A stretch of DNA of 64,000 nt from NCBI GenBank assembly GCA_020284085.1, contig JACEVL010000410.1, positions 310,001 to 374,000 on the forward strand, in the 5' to 3' direction. The DNA comes from Aporrectodea caliginosa. Lineage: Eukaryota; Annelida; Clitellata; Crassiclitellata; Lumbricidae. Positions 1-12,450 of the stretch are shown here, piece after piece. The notes beneath the pieces are model-generated. The model was not told where the DNA came from, searched no databases, and was given only the letters and a program-made list of their open reading frames with translations. The first letter of the stretch is position 1. Every line of letters begins with the position of its first letter. The translations under genes were made by a program, and so were the position numbers.

Positions 1-2700
1 CTGCATGTAAAGATTGCAGAAACAAGATGACTGCGTGAAAGGACTGCAGAAACAGATCTATTCTAAGATCTATAAATTCAGGGTCTAGGAACTTTCTAAG
101 AACTTCCATTTAAATGCCAAAGATCGCTTTATTTAGCGAGGTAATATTGCTTTCACGTTGCACGTTTAATTAACTGGCTCTGTATATAAGCTGGTTCCCG
201 CGACTTCGCTTTTTTGGTGCTGTAGAAATTTCGAGATTGTGATATATCTGCATGTGACCGGATGAGATGGATCATGGAAGGCACCAAAACCAAGATTTAT
301 CTTTACAGAGAAACCCGTTTTAATGCATATGGGTCATTTTTCACAAATTATGTTTTACTGGTCTAGATATAGGCTATACTCAACTAAGGATGTGACATCA
401 ACATTTATATTATTCATATGGCAAAAACTAACTCAGAAAAAGTTCTACAGGTAGAGTTCAGCTTAATCCCCTTTACTATTATTTTACTTACTTTCTCTTT
501 GAACTATACGTCAATTATACAAACACAGTTCAAGCTTTGCTGAGTTTAGAGTCTATGTGTTCAATAGTTTATGCTTAATTCCGCATTTACTCATCAAAAA
601 TTACCGTAGTCTTACTGGTTGAATTTAACAAATTAATTATACACTTATTTTTATATCATATATTAATATATAATTTATATTTGTAAGTTACAGATAAATT
701 CTAAATCTCTAAACGCCACACAAAGATCGCAGCAGGGAGACTAGCTAAGTCATCGGTGCTAAGTGAACTCCGCAAGAGCCAGTTTTTTCCGGTGCCAGGT
801 CAGATTACGAAAGGGGAAGTCAAGAAGACAGCATGAGTGCAACAGTAGAAGTCGTTAGTGATGGTGGTCACAGGGTAGTGAGTAGTGACCTGTGGTTGAT
901 AGAAGACAAACAGCACATACTCTGTCGACATCCAGAATCTATGATGGCTGAATCTTATGCAGAGTTTATGGCAGCTTAAGCAGTTTATGTATAATACTTA
1001 CGCGAACTGCATGCGCTGCAAGTTTCTGTCACACATTTTCTTTAGTCAGAAGAGGCGATGCCAGTGAAATGTGGAAAACTTACATACCATCTCAGGGTGA
1101 CAAAACTATATAGTATTATTATAGCAAATCCCAAAGGATAGCAAAGAGTTCTAACTGTTGTGAAGGCGTACACAGAAACTTGGCATCACAGCAACCAAAG
1201 CGGTAAAACGAAGTCAGAACACGTAAACGGAGAATTTCATTAACTCGAGACTTATAGGGCATTTGAGTTTAGAGTCTATTAGCATTTTGATTTATTTTGG
1301 GGGAGATTCATTTGAATACCAGTTGATATAGCTTTAGCCACCTCTAGTTAAATGACCAAAGAATGTGCTAAGCCTACTCTGTATTAACCCCGATTTCCGA
1401 TAATTTTGAGACACCTTGTTTCCTTGCTGCTTAAATAGCAACATGTTACGGATGAAAAATTTGCAGATCTACAAGAAGTTCTTATTTGGCATGTTTACAA
1501 AGTTTAGCCTTTACTATGCATAAGTTTATTAGCAGTGATTATTTAAATTCCTGCAATTTTGTTTTAGATAGTCATCTCTGAATCTCGGTGTGATAGGTAT
1601 GATTGCATGGAGATACTGGGATAAATTTGACACATTTGTTTTTATTAAAGTCAACTACTTGTACTCGGGCAGATACAGTCTTTATAGGGCCTGCATGTAC
1701 CTTCTCTTCCAGCGTGGCATAGACCTACGTAAACACGCGTGCGCACACACATACATACATACTCACATAGTGTAATACTAATGCCTTGGTCTCTCTAAAT
1801 TAAGTTAATAGTCATAGCTCCTTAATTAATGTATCAAAATTAGGCTATCTATCGTTGCATCACTATTAAACACATGCAGCTTCAACTGTATACAGAAGAG
1901 ATCCGATGACACAAACCGATTCCTCAGGTTTTCAAATTATGGATCGCTTGGCATTTGAAAATGGCTTTTTGGTGGAAAGAAACAGGTCTTCAAAAATCTG
2001 GGAAAGAAACTATTTAAACGAAATAAAATTCTCAGAAAAGTAATATAAGCCTTATCGCATATTGCGATGCTTAAAAAGTCTTGAAAATTTGTTTCGACCA
2101 AACATAGTCATCAAAGTAAATGCTTTAAAGTCTTAACTGAAAGAGAGGTCTCTCATATTTTGGACGAAGTACGTTCTTTCTTACTGCCCCATCTCCATGT
2201 AAACGTATGGCTCTCCAGTGACTGTGAACTTGAAAGATTACTGCATTTCCCTTGGGAACTCCTACATGTCTCCATGTCCAAACCCTTGCTGCACCAGTGA
2301 GACATGTAGTTAAAGCCACTACATCTATCCATCCATTGCGAATTGAATAAGCATTCTTTGTCGTAATTTGCATACAATATTGCAACGCCATTACCTATCA
2401 CTTAACTCTCATCGACGTCTTTCTCTTCGAATACTTTATCTTTGCAACATAATCATTTGACTCTCGACGAATAACTCGTTTTCCATTAACGTCCATAATT
2501 ATGTTGACTAGTCATCCTTCATTTGACAGCTGTCACTCAGCAACCTGCCTTTCATTAACTCTGTTTTATTAACTCGTCATCCCCACACTTGTCATCTAAC
2601 GCTTTGCCATCCATTAGCCAGTCATCCTGTGAGTTTCATCCATTGGCTCATCAATCATGTGCTATATCCAACCGAGGCGAGAGAGACAAAGCTTCAGACA
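1..2700. other. No gene seen; AT-rich intergenic DNA
   Basis: I see no coding region or recognisable mobile element here. Open frames are short and carry no familiar motif. Small features are an imperfect 23-bp direct repeat at the very start (CTGCATGTAAAGATTGCAG against CTGCGTGAAAGGACTGCAG) and a short CA/TACA run at about 1738-1766. A minus-strand open frame at 2125-2401 has several Cys and Trp residues but matches no family I know. Confidence 0.5.
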
Positions 2701-2820
2701 CGACTCTTTTTGAGCCACGAAGCTTTTCTGCTTCGATGTTAAATTAGACTTATTGCTTCAATCACTCTCTGCTGCTGTGTCAGGTTATCGACCAGTCAAC
2801 CCGCCAGTCTTGCCTTCCAA

Positions 2821-3207
2821 TAGTCTTGCCTGCCTGCCTGTCTGCCTGCCTGCCTGCCTGCCTAACTGACTGCCTGCCATCTTTCACTCCCACTTTCTCT
2901 CACCCTTCTATCTCTTTCTTACTCTCTGTCATTCTCACTAACTTTCTCTATCGCTCAAGATCTCTCCTTCTCTCTGCTTCCATTATCTATCTCTGTCTGT
3001 CTGTTTCTGTCTCTCTATCTTCTTCTCCTCCTCCTCCTCCTCCTCTCTTTCTATCTCTTTCTCTCCGTCTCTCTTCTCTCTTTCTTCTATCTATCTGCAT
3101 CTTTGGTGTAAGCTCATCGGTCGGCTGTCTGTCGGTCTGACTGTCTCTCGGTCAGCCTCTCTGTCTCTCTGTCTATCTCTCTGTCTCTGTCTCTGTCTCT
3201 GTCTGTC

Positions 3208-3246
<39 letters not shown>

Positions 3247-3347
3247 GTCTCTGTCTCTGTCTGTCTCTGTCTCTGTCTCTCTCTGTCTCTGTCTCTGTCT
3301 CTGTCTCTGTCTCTGTCTCTCTCTGTCTCTCTCTCTCTCTCTCTCTT
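2821..3347. repeat. CTGC, CTGT and CT microsatellite tract
   Basis: The tract begins with about eight CCTG/CTGC-type tetramers at 2826-2862. It passes through mixed pyrimidine sequence with a CTC trinucleotide run near 3024-3045 and becomes a long (CTGTCT)n and (CT)n array from about 3160 to 3347. The opposite strand is purine-only, so long Arg/Glu or Ser/Leu open frames appear by chance. Confidence 0.9.
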
Positions 3348-3645
3348 CCAATGTCAGTCTGTCTAGGTATGTCTGTGTCGTGACGTATCTATTATGCGAT
3401 CACAGGCGATGCCCTTTAATCCTCTTCCATTCCCTCATTTCCCTTTCTCAGCCTTCCTTCCTTCTCCTCCTCAGTGTTATTTAAGTTTCTACTTTTCTCT
3501 CTCTTCTCTCCCAATGTCAGTCTGTCTAGGTATGTCAGAATCTGTGTCGTGACGTATCTATTATGCGATCACAGGCGATGCCCTTTAATCCTCTTCCATT
3601 CCCATTCATTTCCCTTTCTCCCGCAGCCTTCCTTCCTTCCTTCTG
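3348..3645. repeat. Tandem duplication, about 160-bp period
   Basis: A block starting CCAATGTCAGTCTGTCTAGG at 3348 recurs at 3511. Both copies run through GTGACGTATCTATTATGCG and the shared phrase CCCTTTAATCCTCTTCC into a CCTTCCTTCC run. The copies are nearly identical apart from small insertions such as CAGAAT after GTATGT in the second. This indicates a recent local duplication. Confidence 0.85.
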
Positions 3646-4244
3646 CTTCCGTCCGTCCGTCCCTTCAACCGACTGTTTGGCGACCTGTACGAGCGGACTT
3701 CCATCGTCCAGGATTTATTTTCCATCTGATTTATAATCCAGAAATTCGTCTCCTTCTGTATGAACCACAGAGGCTGCTACTGCTGCTGCTGGTGATGATT
3801 CAGCTGCAGCTGCTGCGCTCCGTGGCACCTAAGCGCTGCATTCAGTGCCTTGTGAGATGACACGCCGATCCACATCCAACAGACAGAGACAAGCATACGG
3901 AAAGATACGTAGACAGACAGACAGAAGGACAGACAGATACACAGTGGCGATGACTGCACTGCCTCTGACGATTGGTAAGAGGAGTCAGAGCGGAGGAGGA
4001 GGAGATGACCATCAGCGGAAGGAGCGATGCATCGCCTTTCAGCGGATATGATGCAGGTTGTGCAATCAGATGGCGATCGATTAACCGACTCTCGGCGCCC
4101 AATAAAACGTAGCATAGGCATACACTCCAGCGCAGATATGCAAACAACTCTATGGGGGTAGAAGAGCGTCATATATAACTAAGCGCAATATTTATTACAC
4201 CGTGGTGCACAGGAGGGCTCGATATAACCTGCCAACATTCTCAT

Positions 4245-4450
4245 ATGTTTCGAGCCTAATATGCGAGACAGGCTGCACTGGCCTCCAGTCAAGGACAGGA
4301 TTACACTGAAAATCCTTCTTATGCAGCGAGGCTCGACAGGCGGTCAGACTCCAGAATACTTGAAAGCCTATGCATCCATTACATTCGGCAGTATACAGAC
4401 CAGGCAGTCGACGCTGACCTTTAGCATTGCAGTTTAATTTCATTCTCCAT
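4245..4450 (+). mobile_element. LINE reverse transcriptase C-terminal fragment
   Basis: Translated on the plus strand this reads as a decayed version of the region after the polymerase domain of CR1/L2-like non-LTR elements: a RDRLHWPPVKDRITLKIL stretch followed by a LMQRG...TPEYL segment. Family members carry a LHWLPVxxRIxFKxL signature there. It has no start, stops appear soon after, and no upstream polymerase motifs adjoin it, so it is a dead 5'-truncated fragment. Confidence 0.6.
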
Positions 4451-6258
4451 ATTGCTGTGTGCCTAGCATGTAGGTCAGTCAGCGTGTTGTGCAATACAAT
4501 GCATATATTGTGCGAATTGTTGAAATTTATCGACGCCATATACAAGATGTGGGTCAATGGACTCTATATCTTATTCACCGGCGTTTCAATATAATATATC
4601 AAATCCGCAAGAGCAGAATTTTTCACCGCCAGATCATATATTTAGCTACATGTGAGACTATCGGAAGGCTGTAAAGTTGAGGAAAACCATGTAGCTGGAT
4701 ATCCGCAGGAGACATGAATGGATGGAACAGTAGAAATCCAAGTCTCCTTCGGGACGAATGAATGAACGCGAATGGCAGAGGATCTGAATAGATTGTTCAC
4801 ACAGTCAGTCATCGAATAGACAGAATATTTTACCATGATTTGTGTATACATCTTCGTCCGTGCAGAAGTACGCAAGTCACGGACGAGATGCTGCAAGGAC
4901 GAATCCGCGGGCGCATTAGGGCTAGGATCTCATCAATCTTTTGTTGTAGCAGTCATGAACACTGCCATTATGTATCGAGTTTTGGTTTCATTCTGGAGCT
5001 TCAGTCGACAACTGATGGGACTAAGCTCTAAGATCAACGAGGAAAAGCATTTAATCTAGTTATAGGCTATATAGGAATGGCCTTAGAAACAAACTTTGTG
5101 AAATACCGAGGGGAACAGGAAGCAGAGCCAGTGACAACGTTTTGTGCCTGTTCAAATAGGAAGGAGCGAGTCCGTGTATGAAGTGCAAAGAACGTTTCAA
5201 ACAAGATGCTCTCAGAAAGTTAAACTAACGTGATATGGAACAAGAGACAAATGTTTCTCACATATTAACCAAAATGAAACAACGTTAGTAGTAGAATGGC
5301 CTTTGTGTTGGCCCGTCTGTAGATCTGACTTGAGGTCGCATTCAATATATCTCGATATTGCCGTTCAGTTACAATTTCCTCCTTAACTTTCGAGGGTAAT
5401 TTTGACAGAGCCAAGTATTATTGACTTTACTGTTCAGTTCCAGCACTGCCTTCTTAAGTGAGACAGCAAGATATTCACTCGGTTATAAGGGAACCTGTCA
5501 AACCCCGGTATAGTTCAGTCTTGTTATTAATCATCATGCATAGACCTACACAGTGAAGTGAAGCCGAGTTTCAAGTGGCTGATTTGGACTGACTGGCACT
5601 GACTCTCATGTGGTGTTTGTGTTTTCTTATTTTAGTTCGATCTTTCCGTCTGAATCTTCATTTGCTGTTCGTTGTTTGTATAAAATGAATCATGACTTTG
5701 TGACTGTTTTGCAGTGCCAGCATTATATTGCAACTAACAGTGTTTGGCTTCTGAATTGGATTAGTTCAGAATCTGTTAGAGTTGAAATTCGCCATAAATT
5801 AAAGTTAAAGTTCAAAAGTCATGACAAAACAGTTCAGGCCAGAGTGTCTGGTTTTTAACCCCTTGAAACCCATCACTACGTACAACGTAACCACTGTAAC
5901 AGATTTGATACGGCTTCTACTTCTGTTTAGAAGAGACAAACTTCTGTGCAAATGACCAGATTTTTATCAACCGTAAAAAACAGTTCGAGCCCAAAACATG
6001 AAAACAAATTTTCATCTCACAAACGATTCTACAAACAATGTCTTTCAAATCTTCAGGTCTTTAAGTACATGACCTTACGTGTGACCTTATTTAGAGGTCA
6101 TATATATGCACCACCTGTGAATCGTATAATTAAGTCTACACCGCCTGCTGTGAGACGATTACTTAATTGCACCGTCGTCCTATTTATACACACATGTCAC
6201 TCCATCTATCATGCGGCGCACTTGACAACGCCTGGCTTCCACTATCCTTCCTCGACAG

Positions 6259-6342
6259 ATATTCGATCGTCCATCCGTCCGTCCATCCATCCGTCCGTCC
6301 ATCCGTCATGGCTCCACTTGGTTTCCGTCTGCCGTGGTCAGT
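6259..6342. repeat. Dispersed direct repeat, copy 1 (CCGT/CCAT run)
   Basis: A segment of about 84 bp composed of a CGTCCATCCGTCCGTCCATC run followed by ATGGCTCCACTTGGTTTCCG. It is repeated almost exactly at 6789-6868, 530 bp downstream. The downstream copy continues into a LINE 3' end, and this copy diverges from it after TGGTCAGTC. Confidence 0.8.
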
Positions 6343-6788
6343 CTCGCGCGCTGCCAATCTGTTTTGCGTTCATTCACACGAAATAGTCCGTCGTGCATCG
6401 CATAGGAAAATTAAATCCTAATTACTTCTGCCAATCGGCTGCAGACAATTTGCGTTTTGTCGATTCTGACCTTGAAAGGCTGAAACCATTATGCGTTGAG
6501 TTCTGTACCACACTGTTGAGCGAATTTATCCCACTTATCGATTATAGCAGATATATACGTACAGATAATACTAAGCAAATACTGTATTGCGGCGCTCCAT
6601 GTGACAGGCAGTAAAAAGAAGAGGTATGCAAACGTAACATGGGTATTACACTACCTGTTCTGAAATTCTAAATATTTGTAAAATATCTTCGAACGAAGTC
6701 AGCAGACCGTTCGCAAAGTCTACGAGGGACAGACAGGCACCCAAGGTTGCTTATTATTCGTAGGACATTGTCCTAGTATCATAGATAT

Positions 6789-7096
6789 TCAATCGTCCAT
6801 CCGTCCGTCCATCCATCCGTCCGTCCATCCGTCATGGCTCCACTTGGTTTCCGTCTGCCGTGGTCAGTCCCATTTGCACGCACTTCTACAATGCAACATC
6901 GGGCCTTCTCGGTTGTGGGACCGAGTATCTGGAATGGGCTTCCTCTTGAGCTCCGTCTCTTACCTAGGAACTCTTCACCTGCATTTTATACCTCTCTGAA
7001 AACTATTCTTTTCAGCCGTGGTTGGGCCGGGAGCGCCTCTGGGTAGATATCTTGAAGGGGCGCTATATTAAGTTTCATTGATTGATTGATTGATAG
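6789..7096 (+). mobile_element. Non-LTR retrotransposon 3' end with ATTG tail
   Basis: The last codons of a LINE ORF2 are readable from 6834 to 7046, with the family signature AFSVVGPSIWNGLPLELR and a C-terminal SLKTILFSRG. They are followed by GGGAGCGCCTCTGGGTAG, then GGGGCGCTATA and a short (ATTG)n tail at 7077-7096. The polymerase domain is absent, which is normal for 5'-truncated insertions. The same tail type recurs near 18960, 31300 (reverse), 39910 and 62290, pointing to one abundant family. Confidence 0.75.
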
Positions 7097-7948
7097 TATG
7101 TTACAGGCTACTACTACTACTACTATGTTATACTATTCGTTTATTACACAAACTCGTTGACACAAACAAGGTACCGTACAAGAGAACAGCAGTTTAGAGA
7201 TGGAAAAAAGGATTGCTTATTCTCCTTAGGACATCATCCCAGTATGTTACAGAGTTGCTTATTCTCCTTAGGACATTATCCCAGTATGTAATAGATTGCC
7301 TACTCTCGTTGTCTGCTGTCTGTTACTAAACTACCGAATACGAGCAGCGTTAATATCGACTGAATATAGTAATACATAATATAATTCTAGTTCGGCGATT
7401 CTGTATGAGATAATGACGGTTGACAATAGGCTCAGGTCAATGCCCTATCCATCTTATTATCAACCCTGGTTTCATCAGCATTCCGTTTTTCAAACATAGG
7501 ATGTTTTATTCATATTCACCTGCACCTTGATCATGCGAAAGACGATAGGATAATCGCTTCATTTATATCTGCCAAAGAAAATCCACGAAAGAGAAGCGAG
7601 AAAGTGAAAGAGAGAAGCGCTTATGAAAGACTGACTGTCAACGAAAACAGCAAGATAAATACTCGTCTCGTTAGAGGAAGCCGCACTCAAGTGCCTTCGA
7701 CGTAAAAGACGAATGCTGCCGATAATAAGTGGCAACGAACAATATTTGGCTGAAATCTGACCGAAGCTATGGCTAGGCCAGGTTGCATTGTTGTCTGACA
7801 ATAGCAGAAGTATGATGGATGGATGGATCGCTGGCTGGACGTGACTCTGAAAATGTAATGTCCGCCTGGTATATTTGACCAGGGATCTCTGTGTTCCGGT
7901 CAACCTGGTTGGCAGACTTAGTGCTGTGTTTCACATTGGTCATATGCA

Positions 7949-8150
7949 AGTGACGCACTTCCGCAATTCAACTTTAGTCCGTCCTCCCTTCTCGTATTTT
8001 GGATCATCCCCCAGGAACAGTCTTCCGTTGCATTTACGTACTACTGCATTTGGCATTGTACAGATAGCATTTTCAAACTGGCTTAAGATATCGTTGCTTG
8101 CAGCGCTTCTGTAAGGTAGTCAAAAGGCGCTATAAATAGTGTCAGGTTAC
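7949..8150 (+). mobile_element. Second LINE 3' end fragment
   Basis: The codons RNSTLVRPPFSYFGSSPRN followed by SLPLHLR resemble a decayed version of the C-terminal WNSLPxxLR signature of CR1/L2-like ORF2. The sequence then runs into GTAGTCAAAAGGCGCTATAAA, a LINE tail. Around it, 7100-7950 and 8150-8700 show no gene. Confidence 0.5.
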
Positions 8151-9533
8151 ATGCATGTATAATACATGTAGGCCTATGTATACATACATTCAAGTCACAC
8201 GCAATTAAAAGGGTGGACATTAATATACAGAACTGTAAATCAGGCATGAACTTAAATCAGACTGTTAAAACAACGTAAGCAGCGATTCTACAGAACAGAA
8301 TATTAATATTTTATTCGTGAAAGAATATTTGATTATTTTGGTATTTAGTTAAAAACTTCGTGACTTCTATGCGCTCGATTAAGCCCATAATTATTCATCT
8401 CTGTCAGAGTCTTACTCCGAAGCATTCAGTAAACAGCAAGACAAGCGAGGGCAAATGCCCTAGGAAAAGAGCCTTTGCCCTGGTCATTGCCCTGCCACAA
8501 GGCTGCCAGAATTTTTGCCGTACTCACCATAAATCCATAAATCATCCCCTGCATCGGTTACTTGCATAACTGCAGTGCTGTGTCCTGGTTACAAAAAGTC
8601 TGGAGCAGCCTCTATCAGTAAACTACAGGATACTTGATTCGAAACACTCCCTGAAGACGACGACAATAGAATTTTATATTAGCCTTACCGTTTACATACT
8701 TGCGTGTTGTTACAGCGAATGTTCGTTTCAGATCCTCATTCCCGCCGTAGAATTAGCATGGTAGGCGAGCATTACGTCCGACCGATCAACGTACGCGATC
8801 GTGATCCGTGTCTGTATAGGACCTGTGTATTGGCCACTGTTTCTAAGTCGCCTGGCTCCATAAAAAACGCACAAATCAGCAAATCACGGAGAGCTCAGCA
8901 GAATAACGGAAGAGGAGATGGAGGAATTGGCCGTCGTCGCAATATGGAAGAAGGCATGCAGCGCTGCGTGGCCACCGCAGCCTCCACCGCCGCCTCTGAT
9001 CCTCACAATCTCCTCCTCCTCCTTATTCTCTTCCTCCCTCTGGTCATTGTTGCGCCATATTCTTCCGGTTTTCTCGTCCTTATACAAAAAAAATGTTCTC
9101 GTCCTTCTGTTCCTCGTCCTCCTTCTTCCTCTGATCGTCCGCCTCCCTTACTTGACCTGGGAGAAAGCTGCGCTGGCTCCCTGTGCGTCCTCGTTCCCCT
9201 CGTTGCCTGTATTTCCGCCGCCGCCGTCGCCACCGTCTATACGTAACGTACGCAACATCGATGCAGCAGCGAGCGCCGTGCGAAGGATGCCGACCACCGT
9301 CGTGCCATCGCCCCCGGTGGTGCATGCGGCGTGGGATGCAAGCGCCAGCTGTCAGGAAGATGGAAATGGTCGAGAGGGAGGGAAGGGAACGAAGGAAGGA
9401 AGGAAGGAAGGGAAGAAGGCAAAGCCGTGTTCATAATGACGGGTGATACACCTTATAGGCCCATCGTCTGGCTTCGACAGCGTAAGCGCTTCGTGGAGCC
9501 AGGTCGTCGCCAATATGGCCGCCTTCCATAGCC

Positions 9534-9805
9534 CATGAAATATAGGAGGACGACGACGACGAGGAGGAGGAGAAGGGGAGGAGGAGGAGGAGGAGGAGGA
9601 GGAGGAGGAGGAGAAGAAAGAGGAGGAGAAGGAAGAGGAGGAGAAGAAGGAGGAGGAGAAGGAGGAGGAGGAGAAGGAGGAGGAGAGGGAAGGAGGAGGA
9701 GAAGGAGGGAGGAGAAGGAGATGAGGAGGAGAAGGAGGAGAAGGAGGAGGAGGAGGAGGAGAAGGAGGAGGAGGAGAAGGATCGGGAGGAGGAGGAGGAC
9801 AAAGA
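9534..9805. repeat. Polypurine (GGA/GAA)n tract
   Basis: About 270 bp of nearly uninterrupted purines on the plus strand, mostly GGA and GAGGAG triplets with GAA interruptions. The region before it (8900-9430) is also low-complexity and includes a GAAGGAAGGAAG run near 9392. Open frames on both strands here are poly-Arg/Gly or poly-Ser/Leu and are not genes. Confidence 0.9.
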
Positions 9806-9963
9806 AGAGAAGGATTGGTCGTTCTTCATTCCTCCACGTAATAACATTATTGGCGCTGCTCCTTATTCCATAGATTAGCTTATCCCAGTCGCCGTCCACT
9901 GCATGCACAAATAAGCAGTTGCGTACAACCGTATACACGTATTTCTGGAAATGTGCTCGTCAA

Positions 9964-10060
9964 CAAGCACACACACCAACACACACACAAACACGCACAC
10001 ACACCAACATATACAGAAACACGCACGCACACCAACATATACACAAACATGCACACACAT
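9964..10060. repeat. CA-rich microsatellite
   Basis: Interrupted CA dinucleotide runs (ACACACACCAACACACACAC type) alternate with ACACGCAC and ACCAACATATAC units, the latter tandemly repeated two to three times. Confidence 0.85.
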
Positions 10061-10119
10061 TGTAGTCCACTGACCAAGACATCGCCTACAGATGATGGAT
10101 GTCATTGGCACCGCATCCA

Positions 10120-11840
10120 CAATCTTTTCCTCTCTGTTGACGTCACTCTGGATTTATCTGACTTCTTCAGATTTCAATCTGCCACTTGAAGTCTTGAACT
10201 GGTCCAGTAATCTGGCTCATGTGGCGCATTATTCCATTTTATTAAAAACAAGTGATTATGTGGTGTTCATCGCCCACAGCCGTTGACTGGCGCTGAGAAT
10301 TTGGCGATTTATGACATTCAGAGGAGATTTATATATTCAATTATTTAAACTCTAGTACAGCGCCATAACTTCCATAAGCTTATAAAATGAGACTATGATC
10401 AACAAGCCTGTCACTGGTTGCATAGAGAGAAACTACGTCTGAATATTGTACATTCAGAAATTCTGGACCAAAGAAACTTGGCGCATGCTAAGGTATCATT
10501 GATATGCAGAATGCATTGAGGCCTCCTAAGACACTGGAGAACGCTATAGAGCAGGTTAACCTATTGTACATTGTTCAGAATTCAAAGCTGGCAGGTTCAA
10601 CATTAACGCTATTACTCGAAATCTCGAGTTTGGGATTACTTATGACGTGTCTATTAACTCTTTGAACATTTCACAGAAATCCAATGTCTTTTTGTATACA
10701 GCCTGCCATGGTATAGATGATTAAATAGTGCACTTATTGGAGAATCTAAAAAATCATAAATATAACTTAAATAGGCCTAGTATTTGTCCAGCAGGTGCGC
10801 GTGCATGCTATTGGGCTCTAATTGCAGAGACTGCAATTCTGGAAGGCATTTGTTATACCCCCAGGATCCTTGATTCGATCATAAACGCGTATCCTGACTT
10901 AGATTTCTGGTTGTAGCTTCAGCAACATAGTAATGATATTTTTCGCTTCGAGCGCCAAGACGCTGAATTATTTAGAAGCATCATAAGCTATGTAATCGCC
11001 AATTTGCTATTGCACTGCAGGCACCAGTCTAGTCTTGCCCAAGCCTGTCTGTCTGGCGCCAATTTGCTGAATTGCAACAGGCACCAGTCGGAAGTAATGA
11101 AGAAAATTTTTATGGAAATTTCCAAAGTGAAGTGCCCGGAGCGGCATTTTGGGCCGTCGCCCCGGGCGGCATTTGACCTCCGTACGCCACTCTGCCTGTC
11201 TACCCCATTCACTTGGTCCTTGCACCTCAGTCTGTGTCCATATACAACAGCTTGTCAGCCATTCTTCCAACTTGTCCCAGCTTTTGTAGAGCCGTCTGTT
11301 TAACTGTGTTCTGATGGTGGATTGTTTATCGTTGTCATTTCGTTTTGCTCCGGTGAATAAGCTGGTCTCTCTGACGCGGCTTTTGTCTGGCGCTGAGAAA
11401 TTTCGAAGAGTTACATTACATTCCTGTATCTCTTTCTCTATCGTTCTTCCACTTCGTGATCTGCTTCTGACGTAAACTCGTGTTTGCGTGTTTCTCTGGT
11501 CGTATATCAGAATGTATCTCATGAATTCTTAAAGCATCCTCCTATCGATTTACAACCGCAGCAACCAACACTTGCCATCACCTTTGCACTCGGCGTCGGC
11601 ATTGCATAGGCGGCCTATGCAGCATAGGCTATCATGCTAATCCGTCTATGTAGTCTGCCTATATCTTTAGACTTGAGTCTAGACTATCGCTTACGTCAGA
11701 ATATTTCGGTAGCTGCTGATTTATCCAGATCTGTCTTTGAATAAATTTGCCGAGAATATGAAGCATGCAATGTGCGCACACGACATTGGTATAGTGAAAG
11801 AAAGAATCTTAGTTCGTAAGGTCCAGTCTGGCAGTATCTT
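10120..11840. other. No gene seen; minor local duplication
   Basis: No coding region is supported. Two imperfect direct copies of a GCCAATTTGCT...GCAGGCACCAGTC segment lie at about 10998-11031 and 11057-11089. A stretch near 11347-11405 (ATAAGCTGGT...GAGAAATTTCGA) resembles one near 186-237, so it may belong to a low-copy dispersed repeat. Confidence 0.45.
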
Positions 11841-11849
11841 TACTTTCAA

Positions 11850-12427
11850 ATGGAAGCAAACATGGCTGCTGTCAGTGCATCAGTCGCCTCAGAAAGAGAG
11901 TCAGGCCATGGTAGACGCACCAAAGTGAAAGCTTCGAAGGATGACGATGCAATAAAGATGGCTGCCGACAATGATCCACAAGAAGACTCGGCAGAAGCGC
12001 CGTCGGTCGGAACACGGTCAGGAAGCAAGTCTAAGAAAGGAACGAAATCAGTTAGCCTAAGAAAATCGAAGAGTTTTTTCAAACCAAAAGGAGGAGAAGG
12101 AGATTTCTGGAATGCTGATGTAAATGCCGAATTGGCGGGAAGAAGGCACTCACTTGAAACGGAGGCACATCCTAGTGAGAAGAGAGATAAGAATAAAATG
12201 CTTGGCATTAAGACTGTCGGCGGTGCCACCAAAAAGGAGAAAGGAGGAGATGCCATTGTTTCTGATCGAAGTACAGAGAGCAGAACCGGACAACATCCCG
12301 ATATTGAAAAGAAGAATATGCGCAGAGCAGTCGAGAAGTGGAAGAAGCATGCCTTCAAAACTCGATCACGAATGAATCTGTATAACGTTGTTCAAACAGT
12401 TCCGTCGGAATATCTCGTCCGTGCACG
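11850..12427 (+). CDS. Uncharacterised host protein, exon 1
   Basis: The open frame starts at ATG 11850 and runs to an excellent donor (CACG|GTAAGT) at 12427/12428, ending in codon phase 2. It encodes about 192 residues. The N-terminal 60% is polar, Lys/Ser/Glu-rich and probably disordered, with a KSKKGTKSVSLRKSKSFFKP basic patch. The last 45 residues (EKKNMRRAVEKWKKHAFKTR and onward to VVQTVPSEYLVRAR) look folded and helical. Splicing to 14704 keeps the frame and creates an Arg codon across the junction. I do not recognise the family. The base composition and the strong donor argue for a host gene rather than a transposon. A further 5' exon is possible but not needed. Confidence 0.7.
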
Positions 12428-12450
12428 GTAAGTGATGTCTACTTAAGTGG

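Noticed and set aside
8704..9436. 180- and 172-codon plus-strand frames with a hydrophobic stretch resembling a membrane segment
   Set aside because: The hydrophobic run comes from CTCCTCCTCCTT repeats. There is no conserved motif or splice support.
9431..9938. Long minus-strand frames rich in Ser, Leu and Pro
   Set aside because: They are translations of the purine/pyrimidine microsatellite and have no sequence complexity.
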